DNA from: Thermothielavioides terrestris NRRL 8126
Taxonomy: Eukaryota; Ascomycota; Sordariomycetes; Sordariales; Chaetomiaceae
Direction of reading: 5' to 3'
Assembly (NCBI RefSeq): GCF_000226115.1
Contig: NC_016457.1
Span: 9,982,001-10,046,000, forward strand
Length of the DNA stretch: 64,000 bases
In this document: piece after piece, positions 23,031 to 34,264 of the stretch
Numbering within the stretch: position 1 is the first letter of the stretch
How the letters are laid out: every line of letters begins with the position of its first letter
The notes under the pieces: generated by a model
What the model was told of the DNA's origin: nothing
Seen by the model: the letters and a program-made list of their open reading frames with translations, nothing else
Databases searched by the model: none
Position numbers and translations under genes: made by a program

Positions 23031-25581
23031 TTACAGTTCAACTTGCAGACACTCAAACTCCATACCCTGCTCGACATGCTGGACGACATCAACGTCTTGC
23101 TTGTCTAGTCTCCTTCGGCTCTCTCCTGCCCGAGCGATCACACGGCTCACTGTCTGTGCGGCCTTTTTGGCTTCGGAGGATTTGGGGCTGGCTCGCATCC
23201 AGATAGCCCTCGTCCTCGCTAGCATGTTCAGAATCTCTTCCTCTCGCTGCAGCGTCTGGTTGCGTAAGACCATCGAACAAAGGACCATTGTGGCAGTTAG
23301 AAAGGTGTGGTTCATGATAGACGACACCCGCCAACGCATCATGTACAGTTGCCCTCCTGGGCGCGTTTCTTCGTCGAGAACTTCCTGGATCTGCTGTGCG
23401 CCCAGGGCTGCGTCTAGGCAAGCCGTTCGGGAATACGCGAAGACGTCCCCGTCGGCGGAAGTTGACTTCAAGTGGAGGAAGCGGCGGTGAAGCATGATTT
23501 TCCCCATGTAGAAGAGGTGGCGGATAAACAGACGGGACATGATGACCTCGGGGGGGTCGGTCATGCTGAGCGCCATTGGTTTCGGCTGCAGGGGGGCAGG
23601 GACGCTGGCGGCGGCGTCTTGGAGAACGGCATCGACCCGCATGACTTGTGCGTAACTGCACGGCTGGACGGCAGACGTGACATCGAAAACGGCGCCCAGC
23701 GCAACGAACAGTCTCCTCCGAGCGATGATTCCGAGCGCAGGAGTGAGCTCGCTTTCCGCTCGAGGCGGGGGCAGCTCGGCCGTGCTCTCGTCGAGATCGC
23801 TGTCGTGGAGGTTCCGCGGCTCTTTCGTGTCATACTTCCAGTCTGAAATCATGCGCGGCATGCCCATCTGGGCCGAGACCAGGATGTCACCTTGGAGAAC
23901 GGTTGCCCACAGTCGGCGTCTCATTTCGCCCTGAAACGCAGAGATGCCAGGGAAATGGCTAGGATCGCGGTGGTAGCCCATACGCATGGCCAGATTCACT
24001 TCCAGCGCGAACAGCAACCAGATATCCTGGTCGGCGTCACCCCGGAGGTTCAGTTCGATGTAGAGGTAGTGCACAATCGTTTCCAGCACGTGAGGTCCGC
24101 CCTTGGTGTATTCGCCCAAGACGAGACATTGGACCGTTTTCTCTCGGTAAAGGTCGACTTGCAGAGCGCGGTGCTCCGGGTCACCGTGCGTAGTGTCGGA
24201 TGCGTCTGACGCGAGCAGGGCAAGACACATCATGCTGAAGAGGAGTCCTAGCCAGGCAATGGACACACTGGAGGGATTGATCCAGAACGCATCATACTGC
24301 GAGGTAATGATCCGTCAGCGACTACTTTGCAATTCGAAAAAAAAAAAAAAAAAATGCATGAACACTTCGACAGCTCGTTTGTACTCACCTCCCGGAGAAA
24401 GCTGGGGCCGTGGATGATGGCTGTGCAAATAACCAGTTATGTCAGTTTTAAGCCAGCCCTCTTCATCTCACTGGGGCGCACTAACCGTGAACCAAGTCTA
24501 AGCGGTTGAAGTAGCGAGATACATAGCGGTTGACCGCACTCTTGGGCGGCAACGCGGCTAGAATCTCCGCTCGCGATGCTGGCAGCGAGCATCCATATAG
24601 GAGCAGCGAATGGAGCGGCCCGGGTCTTGGAAGTTGATTCGGGTTGTCCCTGTCGGCCGCCTCTCCGTCGTCCTGTGCGAGGCGAAGCAGGCGAAGCTGT
24701 TCTTCTCGGTCAAAATGGTCCTTGAGCTCGGCAATTCCTTCGAGAATAGCAGCCCAGTGATCGCCGCCGACATAGCGCAACTCTGAAGAGCTCTGTTGCA
24801 TGCTGCCGCATTCCGAGCGTGCATCCCCGGCGGTATCCGCCTGCGTTGTTGACCCTCCTGTCGTAGAAACAGCGATTGTCTCACCGTCCATCGGAGACAC
24901 ATTCGGGCTATGGGGGAGGGCGGGACCGTGGCCCCGTTCCAGGGTGAGGCCGGGCATGGTGCTTGCCACAGCGTTGGGGATGAGAGATAAGACAAGGCGC
25001 TCGAGCTGGACAATGCGTTCGTGCATGGCAGCGGGCCTTGGTAAGGAAGAGGTGGCTGCATTCCTCTCGACATATGTGCATGCTAGTCCTCGTGATGAGC
25101 AGCTCGAGCATGGTTGCTGACGGTCGCACCGCAACCTGGGAAGAAGCGAACGGTGAGCTGTAGGCCGTTTACGGTTCGGTGCATTTAACATTACTTACTT
25201 GCGACGTCGACAGAGATTGCAAGACAGCTGTGGTTTGTCCCGACGGCGACTCGCGCTGGGGGTATTCTGGCGAACCTGCGGGCTCTTGGAGAAACTGCTT
25301 GGAGCCACTTCGGTTGACGCTACGGAGAGAGATGGCTGCTGGATCAGCGCCGACCCGGATGGCCGAAGCCCGTCTGTCCCGGCCAGTGGGCTGTCTCGCG
25401 GCTCGCTCAGCGGCGACATGAGATCAGACCTTTCGAGTTGCTCAGTAAGACGACGTGAGCGGGAGATGGTCCGCGGGGTCTCGGAGGTCCTGAAGTGTCC
25501 AATGGAACTAGTGTGAGGATCGGCGGACATGCCGTGGAGGACGAAAAAGGGATGCAAATCCACAAAAGCGTTGGCGGACAT
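23031..25581 (-). CDS. Zn2Cys6 transcription factor
   Basis: Four exons: 25581-25199, 25135-24486, 24420-24389, 24296-23031; 776 residues. The binuclear zinc cluster has Cys121, 124, 131, 137, 140 and 147 (CxxC-x6-C-x5-CxxC-x6-C) and is split by the first intron. A linker and a short coiled region (MHERIVQLERLVLSL) follow. The middle region (residues ~350-560) matches the fungal-specific transcription factor domain, with FWINPSSVSIAWLGLLFSMM and a later MRMGYHRDPS and RRRLWATV block. Exon three is only 32 bp, and the intron after it contains an 18-base poly(A) run on the plus strand. The 120-residue N-terminal extension before the zinc cluster is long. Likely the pathway regulator. Confidence 0.9.
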
Positions 25582-26176
25582 AACAATCCGATCCTCCGTC
25601 GCCCCGCTCCGCGCCGCTCCGCGACCACCGAGCCGTGCCAAGAGCCGAGAGCGCGCCTCTCCGTTGAAGATGTCGAGTGTCCAGGGTGGGCATGGATTCG
25701 AAGCTTCGTGGACAGCTCAGGTCCCTTGCAGTTTTTTTCTGGAAGCATAGTATACTCACAAAGCGTCCCGGCCGTTGCTGCATGTTCTCGGAAGAACAAA
25801 ATGGAGCTTTACACCCTGGACGCCCCCGACAGTGGAGGGTACTGTATGCGCGTTCAATTGGCGTCTAAAGCTTTGATTCACAACTGACGATCCGAGAGCC
25901 GAGTGATCCTCCGGCTCCAGTCTCCCTTCCCGGCCGCGGAGGCAGGAACCCCGGGGGCATCGTATTCTGCTCGACTCTATGATAAATACCAGACTCTTCA
26001 GCCCATCCACCGTTTGGTCTTGCCAAACAGAAGCACGTATGGTCCTCATTCCGGTCCCCTTGAGCCAACGCAAATCTTCAACATCGGTGTTTCACTTCTT
26101 GTCTCCCACTTGCTGCCCACTACAGCATCCCATTCCGTCTCTACTCCGTCTCGGACGTCGGCCGACAGACTTTGTT
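25582..26176. other. divergent promoter region, 595 bp
   Basis: Shared upstream region of the Zn2Cys6 factor (minus) and the MFS gene (plus). ORFs reading through it have no domain. No certain CGG...CCG operator was picked out by eye. Confidence 0.4.
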
Positions 26177-27817
26177 ATGGCCCTTCCAAGCCCAGAAGTG
26201 GCAGCGGCGGCGTCGAGAAAGGACACTACCCCGGGAGACCATGGCGGCTTCCAGACGTCGCAGGATAGCGTTGACGGTGCACTCGAGCCTCGCTCCGGAA
26301 ACGAGAGCCCGGATGAGACAAAAGCGGACAGCGTCCTCGTCGATTGGGACGGACCTGACGATGCCGCCAACCCAGTCAACTGGCCGGATCTCAAGCGGTG
26401 GGCTCACATCATCATGATATCCATACTCGGGCTCATTACGTGAGTGTCCATGAGATCCCTCATCTTCGCCGTACGCAGTCGTGGAGGGGCGGCGCGCTAA
26501 TGTGTGGCTACCTGACGCAGAAACCTTGCGCCGACTATCTGTGCACCAGGTATCAGGGGCATAGTCGCCGATCTCGACATCACCTCCGAGACAGTCAGCA
26601 CACTTGCGGTCACCTTCTACGTCCTCGGCATCGCGCTCGGCCCCATGGTCCTATCTCCGCTGAGCGAAGTCTATGGCCGCTTGCCGATCTACCACGCTGC
26701 CAACCTCGTGTTCGTGGTTTTCGTCATTGGCAACGCCCTGAGCACCAACGTTGCCCAGTTCATCGTCTTTCGCTTTATATCGGGGTGCGCCGGCGGCGTC
26801 CCGATGGCTCTCGGTGGCGCCTCTATCGCCGATCTAACCCAGCTATCCAACAGAGGGCTGGCCATTACCTTGTTCAGCTTGGGTCCGCTCACTGGGCCGG
26901 TGCTTGGTCCGCTGATCGGAGGCTTCATCGCCGCCACGAAGGGGTGGCGCTGGGCTTTCTGGGTGTTGGCGATTGTGGGCGGTGCTGCCGCCGTTCTGTC
27001 CCTCGCTGTATTGCGCGAGACACACCCGCGGACGCTGCTGGAGCGCAGGGTTGCCCGTCTCCGAGTTGAAACCAACAACCCACGTCTGCGGTCTCAGCTT
27101 GCTCTGCGTCTTCCTCTATACTAGGTTCTCGGCAGAGCCTTGACTCGCCCGACTCTGCTCCTCGTTCGCTCGCCCGTTGTGTTGATCCTGTCGCTCTACG
27201 TGGGCCTCGTCTTCGGCATCATGTACCTTCTGTTCACAACCTTCACCGACGTGTTTGAAGGACAATACGGCTTCACGACCTCGACAAGCGGCCTGGTGTA
27301 CCTTGGCTTGGGCAGCTCCATGGTCGTCTCGGTGCCGATCTTCAACCAGCTGAATAAGCGTATGATTGCGCGGGCTACCGCTCAAGGCCTGCCTGCGCCA
27401 AGTCCTGAGTCGCGTTTGTTGCCCATGATCTGGTTCAGCCCTTCAGTGACCGCGGGTCTCCTCCTCTACGGCTGGACGGTCGATTACAGGGTGCATTGGT
27501 TTGTCCCGATTATCGGCACCGCCCTCTGCGGTTACGGGGCCTTCTTCGTCCTGATGCCCGCCCAGCTTTATATTGTGAATATGTTCGGCTCGGAGGGTGC
27601 GGCGTCTGCACTGGGTGCGAACCTGCTCTTGCGGTACATCTCGGGCACGTTTTTGCCACTTGCCGGGCCGAAAATGTACCAGACGCTGGGATACGGCTGG
27701 GGCAACTCACTGCTGGGCCTTCTTTCTCTCGTCTTGCCGTTTCCCGTCCTCTTCTACAAGTACGGAGGAGTGCTCCGCTCCAAGGCTCCTCTTAGCTTCC
27801 GGGCTGGCGCCGTCTGA
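26177..27817 (+). CDS. MFS drug/metabolite transporter with an in-frame stop
   Basis: Exon one 26177-26439, intron 26440-26520, then a frame to 27817; about 519 codons. Typical features of the fungal DHA1 family are a polar N-terminus, VDWDGPDDAANPVNW before helix one, SEVYGRLP (loop 2-3), and LGPLTGPVLGPLIGG (motif C). A TAG at 27122-27124 lies in the central cytoplasmic loop, and the same frame continues with RALTRPT and six more helices. Either this is a nonsense mutation that truncates the pump after helix six, or a 60-bp intron (27065-27124, GTTGAA...TAG) removes it. The intron has a poor donor and would delete a loop segment that looks conserved. The role would be export of the product. 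Confidence 0.8.
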
Positions 27818-28081
27818 TTCTCAAGGGCTCAACTGCGACGTCGATCCTTCGAAGGCATTCGGGGGTTGGAAAATGAGGATGGAGACAAATTCGCAGTAAT
27901 GTGACAGCAATAAACCAAGGGTGGCTGTAACTCACCGCTCTTCTTGACGGCTGTCAAGGTGAAGACAAACGGAGCAATTGGTGGAAAGGGGGCTATGAAT
28001 ATCTTGGCCATGCCACTATTAGCAGCTACATTAATTGATCACTACCTCTTGCACTCAAAATAGAGAAAGCCTCCCTGCCAG

Positions 28082-29062
28082 TTAAGACCCAGATGTGGAA
28101 GCCACAGCCCTCTCCAAGACTCTCATGGTGTACTCCCACACCCTCTCAGGCCAGCCACGCTGTTTGTAGTCCTCGAACACCTGCATGTCTCCCGGGGCGA
28201 TCTCGTCGCTTTTCTGGTTAATCTGGTGCAACTTTCCTTTCTCAAACACGGTGGATGTCAGGTGCCATGCCTGCCGCTCGCCGCTCTCTTCGGGCGGCAT
28301 ACCGAACAGCCACATCAGCGCCGTCACCCCTTTGCTGACGAAGAAGACGACGAGTTTCCGCAGCAGGCTGCTCCCCGGCGGCGCCTCCAGCCGGGCGAAA
28401 ATGTCGGTCCGTACCAGCCCGGGGTAGGCATGCAGGAAAACGATGTCTTTATGTTGCTGCGATAAATACTCGAAAGCAAGGCTCGTCATCGTTGTGGTGT
28501 GGGTCATGGCGGCCCGTGTCGCATAGTTCTTCTTGTCCTCCAGGCCGAGGTCATCCTCGACCATTTTCCTTTCGCGACCGGCGGCAAGAACGCTGAGCAC
28601 GCGGGGGCTTGGAGCTTTGCGTAGGAGGGGCACGAGCTTCTGGATGAAACGGATGCGAGTGTAGTAAGAGAGGGCGAAGCAGATATCGAGGCCCTCCTTT
28701 GTGTACTGCGGCCCGTTGAGCGGGATGAGCCCGGCGCTCATGTATAGGTAGTCCACCTTGGTCTCGGCCGCGGCGATCCGGTCGCAGGCGCTGTCCACGC
28801 CTGCCACCAGGGACACATCGACCTGCAAGAAGATGATTTTCGCCTTGGGGCTGAGATGCTCGAGCTTTGCACGGTTGACTGAGAACTTCGCTTCAGACCG
28901 GCCGAGTACGTAGATGGTCGGGTCATCGAAAAGCGTCACCGTCGTCTCGAGCGTGTGGAGTCCAATGCCGCTGGTGGCGCCAACGAAAATTGCGACGACG
29001 CCGCTGCGCCGCTCGGCCTTGAGAGCAGCATTTGCAGCGCGAATTGTCGACAACCTTGTCAT
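28082..29062 (-). CDS. short-chain dehydrogenase/reductase-like protein
   Basis: Single exon, 326 residues, from ATG 29062. The cofactor loop is GATSGIG (residues 28-34) and the later NNAG position reads MSAGL. A Rossmann pattern continues through VDYLYMSAG and LSVLAAG. Where the catalytic YxxxK is expected the sequence has ATRAAMTHTTTM, with no Tyr-Lys pair. Several fungal cluster-associated SDR-like proteins share this HTTTM-type segment, so it may be a real subfamily that either lacks reductase activity or uses other residues. It faces the MFS gene and is separated from the PKS only by the transposon. Confidence 0.82.
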   Translation of the reverse strand: MTRLSTIRAANAALKAERRSGVVAIFVGATSGIGLHTLETTVTLFDDPTIYVLGRSEAKFSVNRAKLEHLSPKAKIIFLQVDVSLVAGVDSACDRIAAAETKVDYLYMSAGLIPLNGPQYTKEGLDICFALSYYTRIRFIQKLVPLLRKAPSPRVLSVLAAGRERKMVEDDLGLEDKKNYATRAAMTHTTTMTSLAFEYLSQQHKDIVFLHAYPGLVRTDIFARLEAPPGSSLLRKLVVFFVSKGVTALMWLFGMPPEESGERQAWHLTSTVFEKGKLHQINQKSDEIAPGDMQVFEDYKQRGWPERVWEYTMRVLERAVASTSGS

Positions 29063-29255
29063 AGCGAGAGGTGCGTTCAAGAGGATAGTGATTGTGTCTC
29101 GGCATTGCAGAGATCACCTGGGTTCGCCTGAAGAGCTTGTGACGATGAATATACTGCGGAGTTTACGGAGTTACCGCACTTCACGGAGTCACCCTTCTCC
29201 CCGAACCGGTCTCTCGGTTAAGCACGGAGCCCGGTTAATCGCGAGGCTGTGGACA

Positions 29256-29434
29256 TTGTGGTTCTCAAACACTAGGTTAAAGTGGGTCCAAATGGCTGTA
29301 CCGCACACCCAATTTGACAGCAGTATACAACACACTGCCATCAGTACCATCAATATTAAAGCCGTAGATACTGCAAAAAACGGCCTAAATCGCCATTTTC
29401 TAGTGTTTTCGTATACTTGTTGAAGCTCTATAGT
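29256..29434 (+). repeat. left terminal inverted repeat
   Basis: Matches the reverse complement of 33792-33968 over its whole length with scattered, mainly transition, differences. It runs from ttgtggttctcaaacac to a segment ending gttgaagctctatag. Confidence 0.92.
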
Positions 29435-31234
29435 GTATTCTAGCTTAGTTAGTAGCCATTCAATTGAATCAGGGGTATAGCGTACTAGCAATTACCCTTG
29501 AATCCTAGCCACCGACTTATTCCTAGCCTTTCTAGGCATCTCGTAGGCTTACCGCCATCTCCTAGGCTTCCTAAAGCTATAGATATATTGCTAGAGCTAC
29601 CAACGAAGGCGCCACTATATAGTTCCTTAGTATTGTGCCCTCGATACCTCTTAGCTAGCCTAGCGTTGCTAAGCCTATTACGTAACCTCCTACCTCTATT
29701 CTCAGGCGCCCTAGCGATCCACTATATATAATCTATCGTTTTCGCCCTCTTTATAGCCTAGTACAGTTCTCGATAGCGCCTTCGAAGTATAGTTATACGC
29801 CTACGTAAGGAAGTAAGGCACTAGATCCTTCTCGCTATAGTGCCCGCCTAGCTCGTAAAGCTCCTAAAGCTCCTGAACCTCCTAAACCCCCTAAAGCCGC
29901 TAGGCAGATTAGGATCGTATCGCGCTATACCGCTAAAGCCGTCGCCGCCGCTACCCTAGCTATAGCAACGCCTACTAGTAATAAACGGATTAGGATTGTA
30001 TTGTACTATACCGTCGAAGTCGCTATCGCTATTGCTACCAAAGCTCCTACCGCCGCCTCTACCGCTAAACCTCTTGCTACTACCCTAGCCGCCGCCCCCG
30101 CTAAACCTCCTACGTCTAAACTACTAATCTAACGTTGCTAGATATATAATACGTTGAAGTCTTATAAAATAGGCGTATCTACTACTCGTTTATACCTTTA
30201 ATTGAAGTTTAGCTCTTATTTAAAGCCCCTAATACATTTAAAATCGTATTTTATATCCTAGGGTCGACTAGATCGTTAAATATAGTGTTCCTAGCTACTA
30301 TTGTCTAAACTAATCGAGATAGTTGACTTAGAGGAAGGTTCTAATGCTATAGAGTATACCTAAGGCCGTTTATAAAAGGAGGATACTAATATCGATATTA
30401 TAAAGTACTCCTAAGGTCGTTTATAAAAGGAGGATACTAATATCGATATATTCGCTTTATTACTATTACTAGTATATTCTTGATCGCTAGATATCTAGCT
30501 ATTACCAACGTAATTGTAGGCTCGAATTAGAGGCTACTCTTACTTATCTACATTAGATACTATACCGCTAGCTTATATTCTATAATTGCCTTACTATCAA
30601 AGTAATATACTCCCTAATAGACTCGCCTTACCTAGTACTATTATTATCAATATCGTTTATATCGTTAAGTTCTTTCCTACCCCTTTTTATCAAGGTCTTT
30701 GAACGCCGCTACTACTCTTATAAAAGCGGAACTATCGCTATAAGATCGCTATAGAATATATTAAATAGGGCAAGGTCGACAAAGCGAGGATTAGCAATGA
30801 TTTAAGGCTAAAGATCTAAAATACTATATATAGCTTATACAACAAAGTAGTTAGTAATATTTAATAAAGTAGAATCGAAATAGAACTTATATATATTGCT
30901 ATCGTAGCTAGTACTATAGCCTACCTTAGTTTAAAAGCTAACTCGAAGGTTTAGTCGAATTCTAGGAGAGTAGATTACCTACTAGTATACCTAATGTTTA
31001 TTGCTATTGATTAGCTAATAAAGGCATTACTAAGCCAACTAACAAAGGACTATTCTATTAATATCAAGTATAAATTTGAACTTATTGAACTATTATAGAC
31101 GAGATCCTTAGTAGCTTCTACGCCCTTGCCTTCTATATCTACGCTTATTCGCTAGCTATTTAATTACAACGCTATAGTACTAGCTAATACTAGTCGATCT
31201 ATATACCCTACTATACTAGCTACGCCTACTAGCT

Positions 31235-32481
31235 AGAATAGGAGGTTGATGGCAATATATAAGACGCCTATAAATACAATGCTAAACAAGGTATAAAAAC
31301 GTAATGCCTAGGAGCTAGATAAGGCATATTTCTACCAACTAAGCGAGAAATAGCGTTGTAGCCTAGGTATACGTTGCTACAACTACTATAAAGATATAAA
31401 TATATAGCTCTAGTTCTATTACTAGGCGAATGGCGATAACGCCTACCTTCCTATTACTATTTAGGAGATAGGCGAGTAGGCAAGCTAGATTGAACGAGGT
31501 AAGGCTACTATTGATAGCTCGCTAGACGCCCTAATCAAGAAGTAGTTCGGCTCTATATAGGCCAAAGCTAATTAGAGCGTTAAAGTATATTCTAATAGCA
31601 AGGTTATATATAAGCGTATATAAGCTATAGAAATCTACTTCTACCTATAGTTCAACATTATAAGCAATATAAGCAATTAGAATTGAATAGGGCTATCTCT
31701 ATAGCAGTATAGTACACTATAGCTCTATCTTAAACCTCAACAATAGCCTATAGCAGTCTTAAATATAGCGGCAACGTATAATATAGCTAAGCCAACCTTG
31801 CTAATAGTATCTATTCCCTCAAGGGCACTTCCCTCTACTACTAGCACTGTTACCCTATAGGAGACTATTATACCAATATACTCTTCGTCGCTATTACCTA
31901 AACTATATAGAAAGGAGCCTTCAAATATTATTAACAACTTTGTTAAAACCTTTGCTCGCTAGTACTATCTACTTAGCTAGAAGGATATAATAGCGGCTCT
32001 CTACTAAGTTAGTAGGTCTTTCTATATAGAGGGTAGAAGGGTTTATAATATTTATTAACTCTCTAATATATAGTTTTATAATAACAAGTTCCTATAGTAC
32101 CTAATTCCTACGTTTTATAATATAGTAAAAGGCTTCTTTAAAGAGGAGGTAAAGCTAGCTAGCTTTGATAATAGCCTAGTTTAAAATGCTTAGCAAAGCG
32201 CTTAGCAAGGCGCTTAATAGGATAGTATATTCTTCCTACGTTACTAAGGCACTATAGCTAACGTTTAATAGTATACTAGCTTCTTTAAGTACCTAGTCTA
32301 TTCATCTGCTATACGATTCTCTCGTCAACGCCTTAGCCTATTATATACCTTCGTATTGCCCGTTAGATCTAGAAAAGGTAGGACTTAGATATATAGAGGA
32401 GGTGATAGAACAATAGGCGGAATATAGTTTAGAAATAGCCTCCTTCGTAGAAGAAGAGAAGGAAGAAGATAATGAACTATA
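31235..32481 (+). pseudogene. degraded passenger reading frame inside the transposon, unknown
   Basis: Long coding-like stretches can be read on the plus strand with stops mostly TAG/TAA where Gln or Trp would fit. Examples are RRLMAIYKTPINTM, ELDKAYFYQLSEK and, near the end, YDSLVNALAYYIPSY and LEIASFVEEEKEEDNEL before a TAA at 32479-32481. The C-terminus is acidic. Frame shifts were not resolved. It converges with the transposase remnant. I recognise no family. Confidence 0.5.
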
Positions 32482-32599
32482 ACTATATATATATCTATAG
32501 GGCATAGTGTTCAACCTACTGTACTAGTGTTTTAGAACTCTTAGAATTGCTTAGAAGACAATGCTATATAATCCACCGCTTCGCCTTCCTCTTAGAACG

Positions 32600-33400
32600 G
32601 TATTATCGCCTTCCTAAAGTGCCTATATATAGCTATAACGTCGTTGGCAACAATAGTATAGGTATTATAAAGGAACTCCTTAAAGTCCTTATCTAAATAG
32701 TCCTATATAAGTATCTTCTAGTAGTTCCAACGAATATAGGCCTTGGTATTATAGAACGTCGCCTCGATTAGGTTAAAGTCTAGCGAATATAGTGGCAAAT
32801 ACTATAGTAGAACGCTAGCCTCTTAATAGGCTTGTTTAATAGCATTAGCTTAGTACTACGATATATTATCTATAATAAGAATGCTATAACGGTCTAGGAA
32901 TAGCTTTATCTTAGGTAGAATATACTCCTTTAGCTATATAAGAAAGCTTTCCTAGTTAGAATAACTTTGCTAGACCAATAGATTAAAAACACTATCGACT
33001 ATAATAGTAGAGAGGATATAATAGTGTTTACCTTTCTTTATAATATTGTCGACGATAGGGATAACGCCTAGTAGCGCTTAGCTAGTACAATGAACATTAT
33101 CTCTTCAATTAAGGCCCAATTCGTCGTAGAATATAAATATCTCTATAGTAAATATAGCTACCTTTCTAAGGTAATCGAGCTAAAGGATATAGTTCTACTA
33201 TATAGCCCTTTATAAAGCTACTTTCTTCCTTTACTAAGTTTAATATAGATAGTAAGATATTATTTTAATAGATATAAGTATATAGCATTCTTTAAAAAGG
33301 AAGGTCTATATCTCATTAAAGTAAAGGTTAGACTTATAAGCAAAGTGGTCGAGGAGTTCCTAGTAGTTACAATACGCTAGCTAACCGCTAAGAAGTATTA
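32600..33400 (-). pseudogene. Tc1/mariner-type DD34E transposase remnant
   Basis: Read on the minus strand: FYDELGLN (first Asp codon 33123-33125), then ILIIDN (second Asp codon 32868-32870), then LPLYSLDFNLIE (Glu codon 32763-32765). Exactly 34 residues separate the second Asp and the Glu, the DD34E spacing of Tc1-type transposases. Stops interrupt the frame mainly at likely Gln or Trp positions. It cannot encode an active enzyme. Confidence 0.82.
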
Positions 33401-33791
33401 TTATTAGTATACTATAAAGAACGAACCTCTATAGCCTAGGGCTATAGTATATAAGCGTTCTATAGCGTCTTCGGCTTAGGAAAAGGATCGCTAGTAAGTT
33501 CGAATAGCTATTTATATCGATATACCTATATTAGGCTAACCTCCACCTTATATACAATAACCTTTAGCGGTTCCCTAACGTATAATATAATAGCGATTAG
33601 ACGTCTCTAGCGCTTATTGATATATTGAACTATAGTGCCTAGACGCGTTGCTAGCTATGCACTTCGCTAGATAGCGGGATAGGAGGCGGTTCGAAAGCGG
33701 GCTCGTAGGCGGTTTGAAGGCGGGCTCCTAGACGGTTCGAAGGCAGGCCTCGATAGCTAGGTTTAGGGGCTCGATAGCTATACTGACTAAG

Positions 33792-33968
33792 CTGTAGATT
33801 TCAACAAATATATAAAAACACTAGAAAATGGCGATTTAGGCCGTTTTTTACAGTATCTACGGCTTCAATATTGATAGCACTAATAGCAGTGTGTTGCATA
33901 CTGCTATCAAATTGGGTGTGCAGTACAGCCATTTGGACCCACTTTAACCTGGTGTTTAAGAACCACAA
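33792..33968 (-). repeat. right terminal inverted repeat
   Basis: Inverted copy of 29256-29434. It ends ...ggtgtttaagaaccacaa at 33968. Confidence 0.92.
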
Positions 33969-34264
33969 CAGTAGACAATTCTGGGTCCCTGCCGATGTGC
34001 CCGGTGTTGGCATCCGGACACTAGCCCCCTTTTTTCCACACTTCCCCCATTTAGCAGAACAGAGCCATCCGCCCAGTGTGTGTTGATGATAGCGGGTCTA
34101 TGGGGTTGAGTCCTCGCAAAGTGCATCAAGAACCCCACCGACCCCCAAACCCGGCATGGTACATCAGGAAAGCCAAGGGGTGTTGATCGTGATCAAACCC
34201 CGGCCTCCGGCCCCCTGCGTTTTCTCTCCCCACATCATCAGACCCTCAACGCCTGCCCTGAACA
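33969..34264. other. spacer between transposon and PKS, ~300 bp
   Basis: Normal, non-RIP composition returns at once after the inverted repeat. No gene seen; it holds the 3' flank of the PKS. Confidence 0.5.

Larger units (their letters stand above)
29256..33968. mobile_element. RIP-mutated DNA transposon, ~4.7 kb, with long terminal inverted repeats
   Basis: Two ~177-bp inverted repeats (29256-29434 and 33792-33968) bound a TA-saturated interior. Both outer ends begin ttgtggttct. Most differences between the repeats are C/T or G/A transitions, as RIP would cause. The interior holds a DD34E transposase remnant on the minus strand and a second degraded reading frame on the plus strand. The flanks show no TA duplication; the nine bases outside each end (ctgtggaca and cagtagaca) match at seven positions, so the target duplication is uncertain. 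The remaining interior (29435-31230) is TA-rich with coding-like remnants I cannot name. Confidence 0.85.

Noticed and set aside
31737..31937. A 66-codon minus-strand ORF inside the transposon
   Set aside because: Chance opening in TA-rich sequence; antisense to the passenger frame and without a domain.
29490..33790. CRISPR-like or tandem repeat array suggested by the monotonous ctatag-type sequence
   Set aside because: There are no regular spacers; the monotony comes from RIP-driven TA enrichment.
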